Of a stretch of 64,000 nucleotides of DNA, positions 43,421-55,117 are shown piece by piece (the stretch's first letter is position 1; every line of letters begins with the position of its first letter). The notes beneath the pieces were generated by a model that ran no database searches, was not told where the DNA came from, and saw only the letters and a program-made list of their open reading frames with translations. The stretch lies in the NCBI GenBank assembly GCA_947652605.1, contig OX393578.1, positions 53,699,415 through 53,763,414 of the forward strand, in the 5' to 3' direction. This DNA comes from Elmis aenea (Eukaryota; Arthropoda; Insecta; Coleoptera; Elmidae). The position numbers were made by a program, and so were the translations under genes.

Positions 43421-43826
43421 AACTGATGGCTACAGTTTTCCAGGATTCGGAAGGAACCTTATTGATTAAATATATGCAGAATGTTCTACAACTATAGGGA
43501 GTTTTATGATTAAACTATTTAAGAGTTGAAAATTACTCTGCGAGAAAAAAGGCCAAATTCTTATCAGCGAAAACATTTACTGCTTCAGGCTCATAAAGTT
43601 AAACAAATCATCCAGGGTTCTGGTTTTGTTGAGCTAAGGCATCTTCCTTTTAGTCCCGATTTAGCACCGTGCGACTTTATTTTATTACCGAATCCCAAAA
43701 CATCTTAAAAAGAAAGCGATATGAATCTGATGAAAAAGTGAAAGTCGTTGTAGAGGAATATTTTATTGGTTTATCAAGAGATATTTTTTATGTTACGAAA
43801 TACGATAAATCCAATTGTAGATAGTT
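43421..43826 (+). pseudogene. Mariner transposase, central and C-terminal part
   Basis: KLMATVFQDSEGTLLIKYMQ carries the second catalytic aspartate of DD34D mariners (usual form VFWDSEG). After frame breaks the reading continues ITLREKRPNSYQRKHLLLQA and KVKQIIQGSGFVELRHLPFS. Next is SPDLAPCDFILLPN, the block with the third aspartate, and, one frame on, RYESDEKVKVVVEEYFIGLS and RDIFYV. Several stops and frameshifts and the loss of the N-terminal half make it inactive. No flanking TIR was identified. It could be the other half of the type of element whose N-terminus is at 39551, but the two are not contiguous. Confidence 0.8.
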
Positions 43827-43829
43827 TAA

Positions 43830-44398
43830 AAAATATCCCGAATATTTAAGTGCACAAGTCGAAACAAAATTAATTATAAATAATTTAGTGTTGATTCAAA
43901 GTTTTGCTCAGCTCAAAAATTGCATAAAAGAGAGAATATCCAAAATGGAGTACAACTTGTAAATAAATTCTATTTAATTCTCGCTGTATGAATCCTTAAC
44001 TGTCCTTAACTGCGAGGTTTCACTCGCTAATATTAATTTAAAGTTACTATTGTCCCCTTTTCCCTTTACTGTTCCATGTACTTATACGTAAACTTGTCCC
44101 TTGTGCTACCAAATATGAAATATGCTGAAGGTTTAAGCACAGAAATCTGCAAAACTTTCTCGTGAATACATTTATACAATTTTAACATGTTGATTGTAAA
44201 CATAATTACCCTCGTAAAAATAGTAAATTGTAGTTAATGGTGTGATGGTAAAATTCAACCATTTCAAAATCAAACCACACTGTGTTATAGATGCACTGTA
44301 ACTTTTACTTTAAAATATTAAATCAATGAAGTGTTGAGCATTCTATGGTGTAATTAGTTCTAATTACTTTAGCTATGTTTTTTTAATGACCACTCTGA
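43830..44398. other. AT-rich sequence without recognisable gene
   Basis: No coding trace or repeat shared with the window, ending at the TTAA of the piggyBac-type element. Confidence 0.45.
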
Positions 44399-44402
44399 TT
44401 AA

Positions 44403-44983
44403 CACTCCAGTGCTCGCGCGGGATACTATAGTATCCCAGTGATGTATTTCTGCAATTTTTTGTCAAATGGCACAATATTATGGCTTCGTCATTTCAGTAC
44501 CTTTTCATCGTACATTGTAGACTTAGTTAGCCTTATTGCTTATCAGTGACCAGTGCTATAAAAGCTGACAACTTAAAAAAATTACGCTTGGGATACCTCA
44601 GTATCCCGCGCGATCACTAACGTGATTTTTATTTTATAGCTCGAGTTTTGTTCGTAAGGTATTTTTCATGTTATTTTTGTTTGTACTTACAAAAATAACT
44701 TTACTCACTGGAGAAAGAATGTTTTCACGTTATATAATCGCTGAATTGCCAGAAACCAGGAGTGAGGCGAAAAATGCGACTACCTATTTAGAAAATTGTA
44801 ATAATCATTAACGCTACTTTTTTTGGTAATGCATCTCTGTCATAATTGTAATGTTCATGTTAAATATATCAAACAACCAAAAATAATTTTTTAAATGTCG
44901 TTAAAATCTATTATTGCGAGTGGGATACCATAGTATCCCACGCGAGCACTAACGTAACAAAAGTGAGCGCAAGTAACGGAGTG
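44403..44983. mobile_element. PiggyBac-type MITE with palindromic repeats
   Basis: Flanked by TTAA (44399-44402 and 44984-44987). The ends read TTAACACTCC at the left and complement TTAACACTCCGTTACTTGCG at the right; the left end seems to have lost about 27 bp relative to the right. Palindromes GGGATACTATAGTATCCC (44420), GGGATACCTCAGTATCCC (about 44589) and GGGATACCATAGTATCCC (44922) recur, each next to a CGCG(A/C)..CACT block. TTAA targeting is specific to piggyBac. The short frame near 44720-44810 is not recognisable as transposase. Confidence 0.72.
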
Positions 44984-44989
44984 TTAAAC

Positions 44990-46237
44990 AATCTCTAGAA
45001 GAAATAAATTAATGAAATAAACCGCTGCAAAGACCAGGCAAGCCACCTAATGAGATTAATTCATAAAGACCTATATCATTGCTACCAATAACATCCAAAT
45101 TATTCAAGAAATTATTCTTACGACTACAACCTATCATTGAAAGAAAAAATCTGGCTTCAAACCGTCAGTTTGGATTCAGATAAACATAGCACACTAGATC
45201 AAGTACATCGGAGCACGATGTCATAGAGAAAGCGTTGGAAAACAAACAAGTCTGCTCAGTTATCTTTTTAGATGTGGCTTAAGCCTTCGATAAGCTCTGG
45301 CACAAAGGGCTTGTGTACAAATAAATAAATTGCTACCACAACAAATTACTGAAATCATATATTTTCAATCGATTATTTAGAATAAAACAAGAGTATGAGT
45401 ATTTGGAGATGAAGGAAATCAGAGCTGGAGTACCGCAGGGCTGCGTCCTTGGACCGATCCTCTATTTGCTCTATACAGCTGATCTGCCAGATTTAAAAAC
45501 TGTGACTATTGCCACGTTCGTAGATGACACTGCAATCCTAGCAGTTGATAAAGATAGAACCCACGACAAATAAACTTCAGAAGCCAGTAATCAGACATTC
45601 AATTGGACCAGGGAATGGAAGATAAAATTAAACGAGGTAAAATCAACTCACATACATTTTACAAACAAAAAGGAATCCGTTGTCCATCACTATAAATGGT
45701 TATTCTGTTCCTTACGAAAACACTGCAAAATATTTAGGAATAACACTAGACGCCAACCGAAGATGGAAGAAACAAGTAAAAAAGAAAAGAACTGAGTTGG
45801 GTCTAAAATATAGGAAATTATATTGGCTGTTGGGGCGCAATTCCCAACTGTTAATAAACAACAAAGTATTAATAAATAATCAGATCTTGAAACCAGTCTA
45901 GGCGTATGGCATACAACTATGGGGGTGTGCTAAACAGTGTAATCTTAGTAGAATACAAAAATTCTAAAATAAAGTGCTGCGTAACACCGTCAATGCACCA
46001 TGGTACGTAGGCAACTGTGACATTCATCGCGATCTAGGTATCAAGGATGTGGCCAGCGAAATTAAAAGATATGCAGCTAAACATGAGGGAAGACGTTATC
46101 CAGGCAATCCAACTTCTCGATGTAAATGACCTAAGCAGAAGACTGAGAAGAACAAAGCCACATATGAGTTATTTAAAGTGTTCAAAAAGCAGAGTACAGT
46201 GCAAAAATTATAGTGCCGTGTGCATATTAGCGCGACC
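44990..46237 (+). pseudogene. Jockey-like non-LTR RT, 5'-truncated, with recognisable catalytic blocks
   Basis: Readings in several frames show the RT fingers region (LFLRRLQPIIERK), FLDVA then AFDKLWHKGLVY (block with the first catalytic aspartate), AGVPQGCVLGPILYLLYTAD, and TFVDDTAILAVD (catalytic FVDD). These are followed by TFNWTREWKIKLN, ENTAKYLGITLDANRRWKKQ and the C-terminal VNAPWYV-type region. The enzyme would copy its RNA at the target. The endonuclease is missing and many stops are present. The fragment is bounded by AACGGAGTGTTAAAC on both sides (44975-44989 and 46238-46252), which is either its own 15 bp target duplication or a second copy of the neighbouring piggyBac-type terminus. 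No poly(A) is visible. Confidence 0.82.
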
Positions 46238-46259
46238 AACGGAGTGTTAAACTTAACGA

Positions 46260-47795
46260 GTACAATAATATTGTAATAACTTACTTATTTTTAAAGATAA
46301 ACCTAACAACCCAGACATTAATGAAACGAGAGAAAAAATCTCTTTTTAATGAACCCATAGCAACTATGGTTGCCATTACAAAAACAAAGTCAAGTTCGGC
46401 TTATATCTCAAAAATCAAGTGTGCCATGACTTTTACATACCTATCTATTTTTAGTTTTTTCCATCATTAAAAATGTTGAAGGTGTAGTTCAGATGTCAAA
46501 ATAGCATTAAATTTGTCTTCTTATTCTGCCCACTTTACTTATTTAACTAACTATGAAACTAATAACAACAAAGTTACCAATGCAACACATATTGTCATCC
46601 TGTATACAGTAATATTATGTAATTCAATGAACAAAGCAAATGGTAAAACTATTTTGCATGTGTTAGGCAACAGTTAAAAAAAAAGTTTTATGTTACGTGA
46701 GGGAAAAGTATTTTTTTGTCACATGCCCACACAGTAAGAAGTATTGTGTCAAATTTAACACCAAACTGACACAGAATTGAGACTCGTATTCCTCTTAAAA
46801 ATGGTGTTATTATGATTTAAGAAGAATTAGATAATAACTATTGGCCTTTGTGGGTCAAATTTTTATATTTTCTTCTGCGTCCGTCCAGAAAATCAGTTAT
46901 TCCGATCAATTTTTAGGCTGGAAATTACATCTCTACAGCCTAGGCCAGAAAGTAACTGGTTGCCATGGTAATGAATTGTCTTTACTGACCTAGACCGAAA
47001 AGTAGCTGGTTGTCATGGTGATGAGTTGTTTTGTTGATTTGCGCTGTCAAACAAGCGTCATTATACCACCGAGCGAGTTTTCACCTGCAGATTGTAAGTT
47101 ATTGTTTTAATTATGGATGGTGACGATAGTGATTTTGGTGTGAGTGGCGGACGCAGAAAAAATATTGTACGTGACATACTCGTAAAGTGTCTTTACTGGA
47201 CTCGTATACTTTCAGGACTCGCCTACAGCTCGTCCAAAAACTGTCCACTCGTCCAGTAAAGTACCACTTTTCGTCTTGTTACGTATTGTAACGAATCTTT
47301 TGATTAATATTTAGCTAATTTCAATAATTTCTATAGAATAATTACCCGTGGATTTTGTCTAAGTACATAAAGTCGATTAACACCGGTCGATTGTTCTGTA
47401 TAGTGTATAGTCAAAAGAAGCCTCTCCTCCTGGTATAAATAGCCGTTATTCTTGAGCTTAGTTCTTGATTGAACAAGTTTAGTTAATTTTTATTTGACGA
47501 AGAACCTTGTGCAAGCGAAATTTTGTTTCAAGGAAGCGAGATTCGAGCGCTTACCGTAAAAAATTCAGCACATCCCCAAATTTAAAATAATTACTCGGGG
47601 AATTGCATAACGGCGCCTTCTGGTAAACACGTCGCCGCGATCAATTTGTTGTTTAAAATCCTTAAAACTCATTAAGTTCGTTTTAATTAAGTTTATACTT
47701 TTAACTCGCAACTCGTGTATCGCCGGAACGTTCCCACCTCGGACGCTTTTATTTCCGAATCTTTTATCATTACCTCCGCCGTATTAGGCGCACGT
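46260..47795. other. Unique sequence with a short tandem duplication and a hairpin
   Basis: About 46944-47038 two ~62 bp units share AGTARCTGGTTGYCATGGTR and ATGARTTGT. At 47187-47265 CTTTACTGGACTCG is followed after about 50 bp by its near complement CGTCCAGTAAAG, forming a hairpin. A short frame at 47113 (MDGDDSDFGVSGGRRK) is not recognised. Confidence 0.45.
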
Positions 47796-47800
47796 TTTAA

Positions 47801-48320
47801 CCCCTTACTGCATGACTTTTTAAATTTTCAAATAAATTTTTTTGAATGTGTACAATATATTACAGAATGCTAAAAAAATGTTAAAAAAAATTTATTTTTA
47901 TTTTAAGACGAAATTTTTTACCTTTTCTGTTTTTTTTTCTAATATGTAATACCATGCATATATACTACATACATAATTTTTATTCATAAAAATTAAATAA
48001 TTTGGCACAAAGGATTTAGACGTTATTATAGTAAAAAAAAATTACACGTCGAATTTATAATGTAAATAAATAAAATGCAATAACATAAATTTACCCAATT
48101 TGCATAAATGGCGGTAGTAGGCGGGAAATGTTAAGCTCTTTGACGTTTTTTAATGTATATTTTCTGTAGTTCAACATAGATGGCGCAATTTTTCAAATAT
48201 TACGCGTGAAACTGTATATTATTAGTATAGTACACTGTAGAAGGCGCTACTATATGAGAACTATGACTAATATCGCTTTATATGGTACGTATCATATCTG
48301 ATACAATATGCGGTAAGGGG
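47801..48320. mobile_element. PiggyBac-type MITE, 520 bp
   Basis: Ends CCCCTTACTGCAT and complement CCCCTTACCGCAT, with TTAA on both sides (47797-47800 and 48321-48324). The interior is AT-rich and non-coding. Confidence 0.75.
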
Positions 48321-48324
48321 TTAA

Positions 48325-48990
48325 AGGGCGATCAGCCGAATTGGGAATTCTCTCAATCGAGTTTCCTACGCACATTCGCCCTTCGAGTGAGTGTGTCGTG
48401 TCCCGGCAACACGGGTATAACCGTATAACCCGGACGATCAATTAGACGCTGCGCTCCGGATATTGACATTGCTGTTCAATGTATTCGGCCGCCCGCAATT
48501 CCAATTAAGTTCTTTGAATGTCACAATGACATTTTAATTTGGAATTATTTAAGACGCTTCCGCCATTTAAATAAGACATTCTTAGACTCGATTTCCATTA
48601 GATTAATGACCGAGTTTGTGAAGACAATCAGATTTATGGTAGTTTTGGTTGATTATGTAAATTAAACTGAATTATGTAAGAATTTGCATGGATTTTCAGT
48701 TTTCATTGTGCAGTTCAAGTCGTATCGTTATGTACTACATCAGAGCTTAACAGATGCGCACTTATTTGTAAGAAATAACAACGTTATTGACCTGTTAAAC
48801 CACAAGCTTGTGGCATTTTAAAATAAGTCTAATCTGATTTAACTAATGTACACACTCAATACAGAATGTTTGTAAATTGGTGGACAGTTTCAACATAGCG
48901 ATGTATTTTTCATAGACTTTTTTTTACAAAAATTTTGCCTGAAAGTAGTCAACCACGAGGAGATCAACAAAGTATTCATTATTAAAAATA
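48325..48990. other. Unique CpG-containing then AT-rich sequence
   Basis: No coding trace, hairpin or shared repeat recognised. Confidence 0.4.
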
Positions 48991-48995
48991 GATAT

Positions 48996-49180
48996 ACAGT
49001 GTGTACAAAAGCAACTTAACGGATTAATATCTCGTTTTGTGACAACTTAACAAAAAAAAGTTTTATACAAAAGTTGTTTGTGTTAATGTACTACATAACA
49101 TATTTTCAACTATACACAGTGTTTTGTTTTTGTGCACTGATACGTCACTTTGTTTTTTTAATAGAACACCCAGTATATTT
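48996..49180 (+). repeat. Dispersed repeat H
   Basis: Inverted copy of 33813-33966 with GTACAAAAG-AACTTAACGG at one end and TAGAACACCCAGTATATTTT at the other. Confidence 0.6.
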
Positions 49181-49300
49181 TATAATTTTTAGATGGAAAA
49201 ATGAATTCCCTTCAAAAATTAATAGGTTTTATTGAGTTATTTTAGTTTTTATAAAAAATACTGATCCCTACACCTACGGGTAAAAAGGATCTTGATTATA

Positions 49301-50031
49301 CAGGGTGTCCCAGTTGACATTTCCAGAATGAGGATCTCGCTTATTATAAGAGATACAGGTTTGCTTAAATTAGATGAATTATTCCCAAGTGTAAGAGGAG
49401 CTACAATCAATTTTTAAAAGTTCAAAATTCCTCGTGCTTCAGATGTTTTAGCAAAAAATATGGAAAATGTCGAATTTTTTTTTTCTCTCATAACTTTTTT
49501 GTCTTGATCATTGGAACAATTTTATTTGTACCTTCTGAAGGAACTTTTTTATGTAGAATGTACCTAGTCATTATTTTAGAGTTTTTTTAACACCTACCAT
49601 TTTTGAGATATTGCCCCTAATTTCATTTTTTCTTATGGGCCATCAAGTTGGCTATGAAATAGTTAAATGCGCTTTTTTTTTCCTCTTCTAAATGAAATAT
49701 TACTTGCTACAACTGTGTTTATAAGCACGTAACAAAATCAAGAAAAATCGTGTTTTACCCGTCACTTATCAAGCTATTTATGAAAATAAAAACAAAAAAC
49801 TAATTAAATGTCAAATCACAGTTACATTTGTCTGCGATATTATTTATTAGAATTTTATATTATTGTTGTAAGTCGATAGTTTTTGTAGTAATTGTTATAA
49901 TGATGGCTACATTTAAAAATAACGAAAAATTTGACATGTTGAGATGCTATATTCTTTACCATAAAAAGTGTGTAGAAGCTGAGCGAATATACTTAGATAT
50001 ATCCCGAGAAAAAGCAAAGAAGGGTGAGTAA
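49301..50031 (+). mobile_element. Left part of a DUF4817-type DNA element
   Basis: Starts CAGGGTGTCCCAGTTGACAT after TA. The first ~300 bp match the left arm of the fold-back MITE at 32153-32724 (AATCTCGCTTATTATAAGAG, GGAGCTACAATCAATTTTTA). A coding exon follows at 49903. No inverted right end was found before the next element at 50263, so the copy is probably truncated. Confidence 0.6.
49903..50031 (+). CDS. DUF4817-type HTH exon with a splice donor
   Basis: From the ATG the protein reads MATFKNNEKFDMLRCYILYH then KKCVEAERIYLDISREKAKK. This follows the first half of the DUF4817 pattern (NEK.DML..Y........A...Y), a DNA-binding helix-turn-helix at the N-terminus of insect transposase-like proteins. 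The second half (FP.RR.P....F..L) does not follow. Instead the frame meets GGTGAGTAATT at about 50022, a canonical 5' splice site, so this could be a first exon whose partner is lost or lies beyond the window's recognisable sequence. The ORF also opens upstream (49828), but the ATG at 49903-49906 matches the family start. Probably a remnant; about 40 residues support the call. Confidence 0.5.
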   Translation: MATFKNNEKFDMLRCYILYHKKCVEAERIYLDISREKAKKGE

Positions 50032-50262
50032 TTACAAAAATTTGGAAATAAACTTTTAAAAGTATGGTTTTTTCGAGAAATCAACCAAAAATCCAAAACA
50101 ATTTAATAAAGAATTAGAATTATCTGTTTTTACACAGTTTCTATGGCAAAGAATGTAACATTTCAACATAAAAGTTTTAATTAGTTATATTATGTGTCTA
50201 GAAATGTCAAAGTAGGCTTACGTCAAAATTGACAAACACCGTAATTACATGTGTATATTAGC

Positions 50263-50671
50263 CACGGTCTACTACACAGGTTAGGAAGCCTGTCAAAAAA
50301 TCTGGAACTTTTCGACATAAATTTCCGCTAGACGGCGATAAGTCTAAGAACCATTCGCCATAAAAATCCGTTAGATGGCGATTAAGTTTAAGAACCTATT
50401 TTAAACAAACCTGACTTAAAAATTCAATTAAAACATTTTTATATACATCATCTGATTGATTAAATTTGAATTTTTTAAGCGAAAGCTTATAAATCTCGCT
50501 GATTATGTCAAAATCTTGTGCACGAACCGGTTCTTAGAAGTATCGCCATCTAGTGATCATTTATGGCGAATGGTTCTTAGACTTATCGCCTCTGTGGGAT
50601 AATTTACGGAACTAGTTACCGGCCTCAGTCGGTTTTATATGGGAGTTTCCCAACCTGTGTAGTAGACCGTG
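50263..50671. mobile_element. Fold-back MITE with 8 bp target duplication
   Basis: Ends CACGGTCTACTACACAGGTT and complement, flanked by ATATTAGC on both sides (50255-50262 and 50672-50679). Inner arms repeat GGCGATAAGTCTAAGAACCA and related versions, some twice per arm. An 8 bp duplication and a CA start fit hAT; no coding sequence. Confidence 0.78.
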
Positions 50672-50679
50672 ATATTAGC

Positions 50680-52310
50680 CAAAAACCCATTAAAATCGTA
50701 GGTATTATGTTACACGTAGAAAAAATAAGCTACATAACACGAGTTGTTAAACAATTACGCATCATATACTTCCTACAACTCTTGTTATGTATAATATACT
50801 ATTAAACACCATAAGTATTTAGATAGCAAGCAGTTTTGTGATTAATCTAGAAGACTTAACTAACCATAGCAACTATTTTTGGGGCACATTCTGTATTGTC
50901 TTGAAACACTGTCAGAAATTTAGGGGTAGAAAAATAAATTTTATTAATGTCTTTTAGTTGTGACCTCCAGTCAGCGTTTATCATGTAGGCAATAAATATT
51001 TAATGTGTGGCAATAAAAAGTCGAGTCTGTATAGCCGTAGTGGCTTCACGATGAACATTTAATAGCATTATACACTTCTGTGGAAGTTTTGTAAATTGTG
51101 CGATGAAAACGATAATTTAATCTCTTACAATAAAGCAAATTATTGCTAGAGCGTAAACAACATTCAGATGGCTATTTGTATTTACAAAGAGGATAAAAGT
51201 AACACAACCTACATTATACAGGACCAGAACACCTTCAACTGAAGTTTGTGTAATATTGCTCTGGCGTTTTTTATACGATCGCCCATTGGCTTTAAATTTT
51301 TTCAAGTGATTATTAACGAAATTTAATTGAAGTCAAAAATGTGTGTATTTATATTCGATTAAGCTAAAATTAATTAAAAAACTTTCAGTTCATTTATCGT
51401 TCAAACTTTTAATTCAAATCTTATTTTCCAATGAAATAATTTCGAAATAATTGTGTTCACTGCAGGGTGTAGGTAAACCATGTTTCCATTTCTATTTTCC
51501 AGTTTACTCGATTTTTCTCGATGATTAAAATGTCAAAGCTAGATACTTCGAGATGTATAGCGGCGAGTAGTAACCTGAATTCTGTATTGGAGTCAATTAT
51601 AACTTGGAAATTTTTATAATTTAGAGTTCAAAAGCAATCGTAAATGTTATGTTTTCAAACTATAAAGTTGAAGCTTGGTTCTGCGACTTTTTACGCTTAT
51701 TGCGACGAGAATTCTTTAGAATTTATAACATTGAAACGATGAAATATTTCATTTATATTTGATAAATGTTTTATTTAATTTAGCGATTCATTTAAGATAT
51801 AAATATGCAAAGCCTAACAAGAAAATCATAAATTTAATAATATCTTCACCAGCTTCGAGACTCTTGTCTCTTTGTCAGTATTTTTTTTTTAGCGTATACA
51901 AACCTTTAACAGAAAATAATAATCAAGCAATTTAACAAAGCCAATGTAAACAAATTTTGGATGTTTTATTAAAAATGCTCCTATAGTGGCTGCTAAATAA
52001 TTAAACTTTTAAAATAATACACAGTTTTTTTGTTGGGTCCTTTTTGTGAATTTGTAACATAAATACGTCATTTTATTTGATAGAACACCATTAATTTTAT
52101 TAAAGATATCATATGATTATTTAATTGCCTTTCTGAATTTTCTAAATGTCTAAATCTAATATTTTTTTTAGTAATTGCTGTTATAATCATAATCTATAAG
52201 CAAAAATGGAATATTTTATAGAATTAAAATAGAAGTATTTAAAAAAATTTGAGAAATGTGTAGTAATACATTTACTTTTAATTTTTTTTAGACTGTAAGT
52301 TTTTATAGTT
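50680..52310. other. AT-rich sequence; no gene supported
   Basis: Contains a decayed piece of repeat H at about 52015-52100. A 62-codon minus-strand ORF (51117-51305) has no recognisable domain. Confidence 0.4.
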
Positions 52311-52314
52311 TAGA

Positions 52315-53216
52315 GAGTAAAGTGCCCTAATATGGAATACTTTTTTGTATTCGGCAATAATATTCACATTTATTCAACAAAATTTTGCAAAAAAAAAATT
52401 TAGGAATTTGTAATGAATACGCAACACATTACTCGAATTCTGGTACGATATTACGGTAGATATTTCTTATATAGCAATTTTTTTTAATGTTCCATATTAA
52501 GCTCCCGGGGAACCTAATATGGAATACTAGGGGTTCTTAATATGAAATATAGAATTATATAGGAAATATACATTAAAATAAAAATTTGTTTCTGATTTGC
52601 ATTATTACTTAAACCAAACCAAAACTCTGTTATTTATGTAAATTAAATTATAATTCAAGTGTCAATCGAACTAAATCTTGATAATTTATTTATTTTTTAC
52701 AGGTAGGACAATAGAATTGTTTTTTTTGGGTATTTTGCACATTTTTCGTCTGCCCATTTCTGAAACTTTTGACACTGAACCCATATTGCTGTACTTAGAG
52801 ACCATAATCATATTCATTATAAGGCACCTCTATGTATTCCATATTAAGCATCAATGTGACATTTCAAAAATCGGTACATGTAAAACATGAAATGGCCCCA
52901 ATCAAAATTTTGGTCTATTTAATTGAAATGTAAAGGCTCATGCTAAATAAACATGCAATAAAATATTTTATATCATTTACCCTAGCATATAATATTTTGC
53001 ACTGAAATATTTAGCCTAAAAACTCAGTAGCACGTCAAAAATATATTTGAATCTGTTATGTAATCTAGTGAATGTTTTTTAACTATTTTACATTTGGGAA
53101 TGTGTGATCAATGTACAAATAGGTACATATACTTCTCAACAGATATCGCTTATTCATTGTCATAAAACTGATGTATTCCATAATAGGTAACTGTACCATA
53201 TTAGGGCACTTTACTC
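52315..53216 (-). mobile_element. Pogo-like TA element, family II, copy 2
   Basis: Nearly identical to 4659-5536 and 55118-56060. Its left flank has GA rather than TA outside GAGTAAAG, the right flank has TA. The minus strand at about 52795-52730 retains AIWVQCQKFQKWADEKCAK, where one zinc-binding cysteine and the histidine are changed. Confidence 0.75.
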
Positions 53217-53219
53217 TAC

Positions 53220-54160
53220 CGGTATTAACTGGCCATGAGATTATTTTTTTAGATATTACCGGTAGTAGCAAAAATCTGTTATTTTGTAATCCCTATTCAT
53301 GAATTGCATTGATCGGGATAAATTTGAAAGATTTTTCCTCTTAACACGTAGCGGTTCTTCTTTCAGAATGAAAGAATTATAGCCAACTTAACTTTGTCCC
53401 GAATCATTTTACTAAACACTTCGATGCCTTTCGGCGTCGTAAAAATAAAATCAGTGAAACTATTTGATGAGCACGTATTCCGGCGGACACTTCGCAAACT
53501 AACGAGCGGCTACCCAAGTCCTAGCTGACGACAATCAGTTTTATGTGTGGACATAAAAATTATCAATCTCGCTGAAACAGTGGCGCTTCCGCTATCGGCG
53601 ACATAAAAGTGCCGCTCTTTTACGAGGGACCGGCTACGACGGAACCGGAGCATCTGATACGAGCTAATCACCGTCACCTGGGGCATGGAATCAAGGCTGC
53701 ATGCTTGGAAAAAACGCGGAATTATCAGACGTTCGATACAGGCGAATTTATGTATACGTATAAAAGCCGTCGTGGAAAATGTATCTGCAAGTTAATGGCA
53801 GTCGAAGTCGCCTCTTCACCGCGCAGTTCCAATGAATGCATCTCCTGAAAGAACGTGCGGAAGTAGGAAATACACGCGGAAATTAACGTTCGCTGTACCT
53901 ACACGTTTTCGTGCGTGAAATATATGGAAACGGATTTTTTATTTAAAAATTTGCATATATACGACATTAGTACCCCACAACATCTATTTCACATCATAGC
54001 ACACCTCATAATTAAACATCGTTTGTATTGTGTTTGGAAATATATGACCAACACTCGCATAAAAACAGTTTTAAAGACAACTATCGGTAGATTTATTAAC
54101 ACGTTGAGACAATTAAAACGAAAACTTTGTAAAACTACACCACAGAAAATTACTTTAATG
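53220..54160. other. Unique sequence; one uncertain ORF at its end
   Basis: 53290-53900 is CpG-containing. The frame 53915-54160 (continuing into repeat F to 54253) reads HLFHIIAHLIIKHRLYCVWK, protein-like but unrecognised. The last 30 codons are repeat F sequence, so the ORF as a whole is not a real gene. Confidence 0.35.
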
Positions 54161-54524
54161 AAAGTTTCCTTCACCTGTCAAATTTGCATTTTTAACCAAT
54201 CACTAATCTTAAATCTTGTAGAGACTACCAATAGGAGCATTATTACACGGTAATAATTTTACATTCCTCTGCCAGGAGTTGATCTTCCTGTCAAATTTGC
54301 GTTTTCGCCCAATAACAAACTCAGATTTCCTAGAAACGACCAATAAACATAATCATACACTGATAATATCCTTTTCGCAATTAACAGATTTTCATGCGTT
54401 TATTGGTCGTTTCTAAGAAATCTGAGTTTGTGATTGGTCGAAAAAATAAATTTGAAGGGGGAATTAAATATTTTGGTCTTGATGATTTTTTGACGAATTT
54501 CGGCGACCAGTAGCGTTACTTTAA

Positions 54525-55072
54525 GTCTGCGTTCACAATGGACGTATTAGATAGCAGATAGCAGATAGTGATTAGTAGCTAAAGTTGAAATGCATTGAAT
54601 CAAATGCAAGTGTTCACAATGGACGTAAGATTTACGTATTAACGATGGAAATCAGAATTATAACAAAAACAAAAACAAAGTGAAGTATCTAATGTTTCAA
54701 ATTAATTATTTTTTCTGACACCGTCGCGGTGGCGATCGCTGGCGCGATCACGATAATTGGTCACCATGTTACTTACTTACGTAACCAGGTTACTAATTAT
54801 CGTGATCGCGCCAATGTTAAACGATGTTTAATACCACTCATTACCGTTATAACTATAACCCTCCACAAATCATCATGTAGAAATAAATACGTAGAATCGT
54901 AGAATACACGAAGTGTCAATTTGATAAGCAAATTGAGGTTATGTGCTATGCTACAAACAAGTCGGTTGCTAACAGTATCCAAGTAAACATATTTCGTCAC
55001 GGATTTCTTACGCATTACGCACTAACCACTATCTGCTATCTGTTATCTACTACGTTCATTGTGAACGCGGAC
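54525..55072. mobile_element. Harbinger-type MITE, TAA target duplication
   Basis: TIRs GTCTGCGTTCACAATGGACG and complement of GTCCGCGTTCACAATGAACG extend about 58 bp and include repeated GATAGCA units. TAA flanks both ends; empty F copies have a single TAA there. The interior has a strong hairpin (GGCGCGATCACGATAATT and complement, 54740-54812). Confidence 0.85.
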
Positions 55073-55117
55073 TAATATAAATTAAACCACACCCCTTACG
55101 CATGCACTCTGACAGTA

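Noticed and set aside
53915..54253. 112-codon plus-strand ORF
   Set aside because: Its last third is repeat F sequence, and the first part matches no family I can name.
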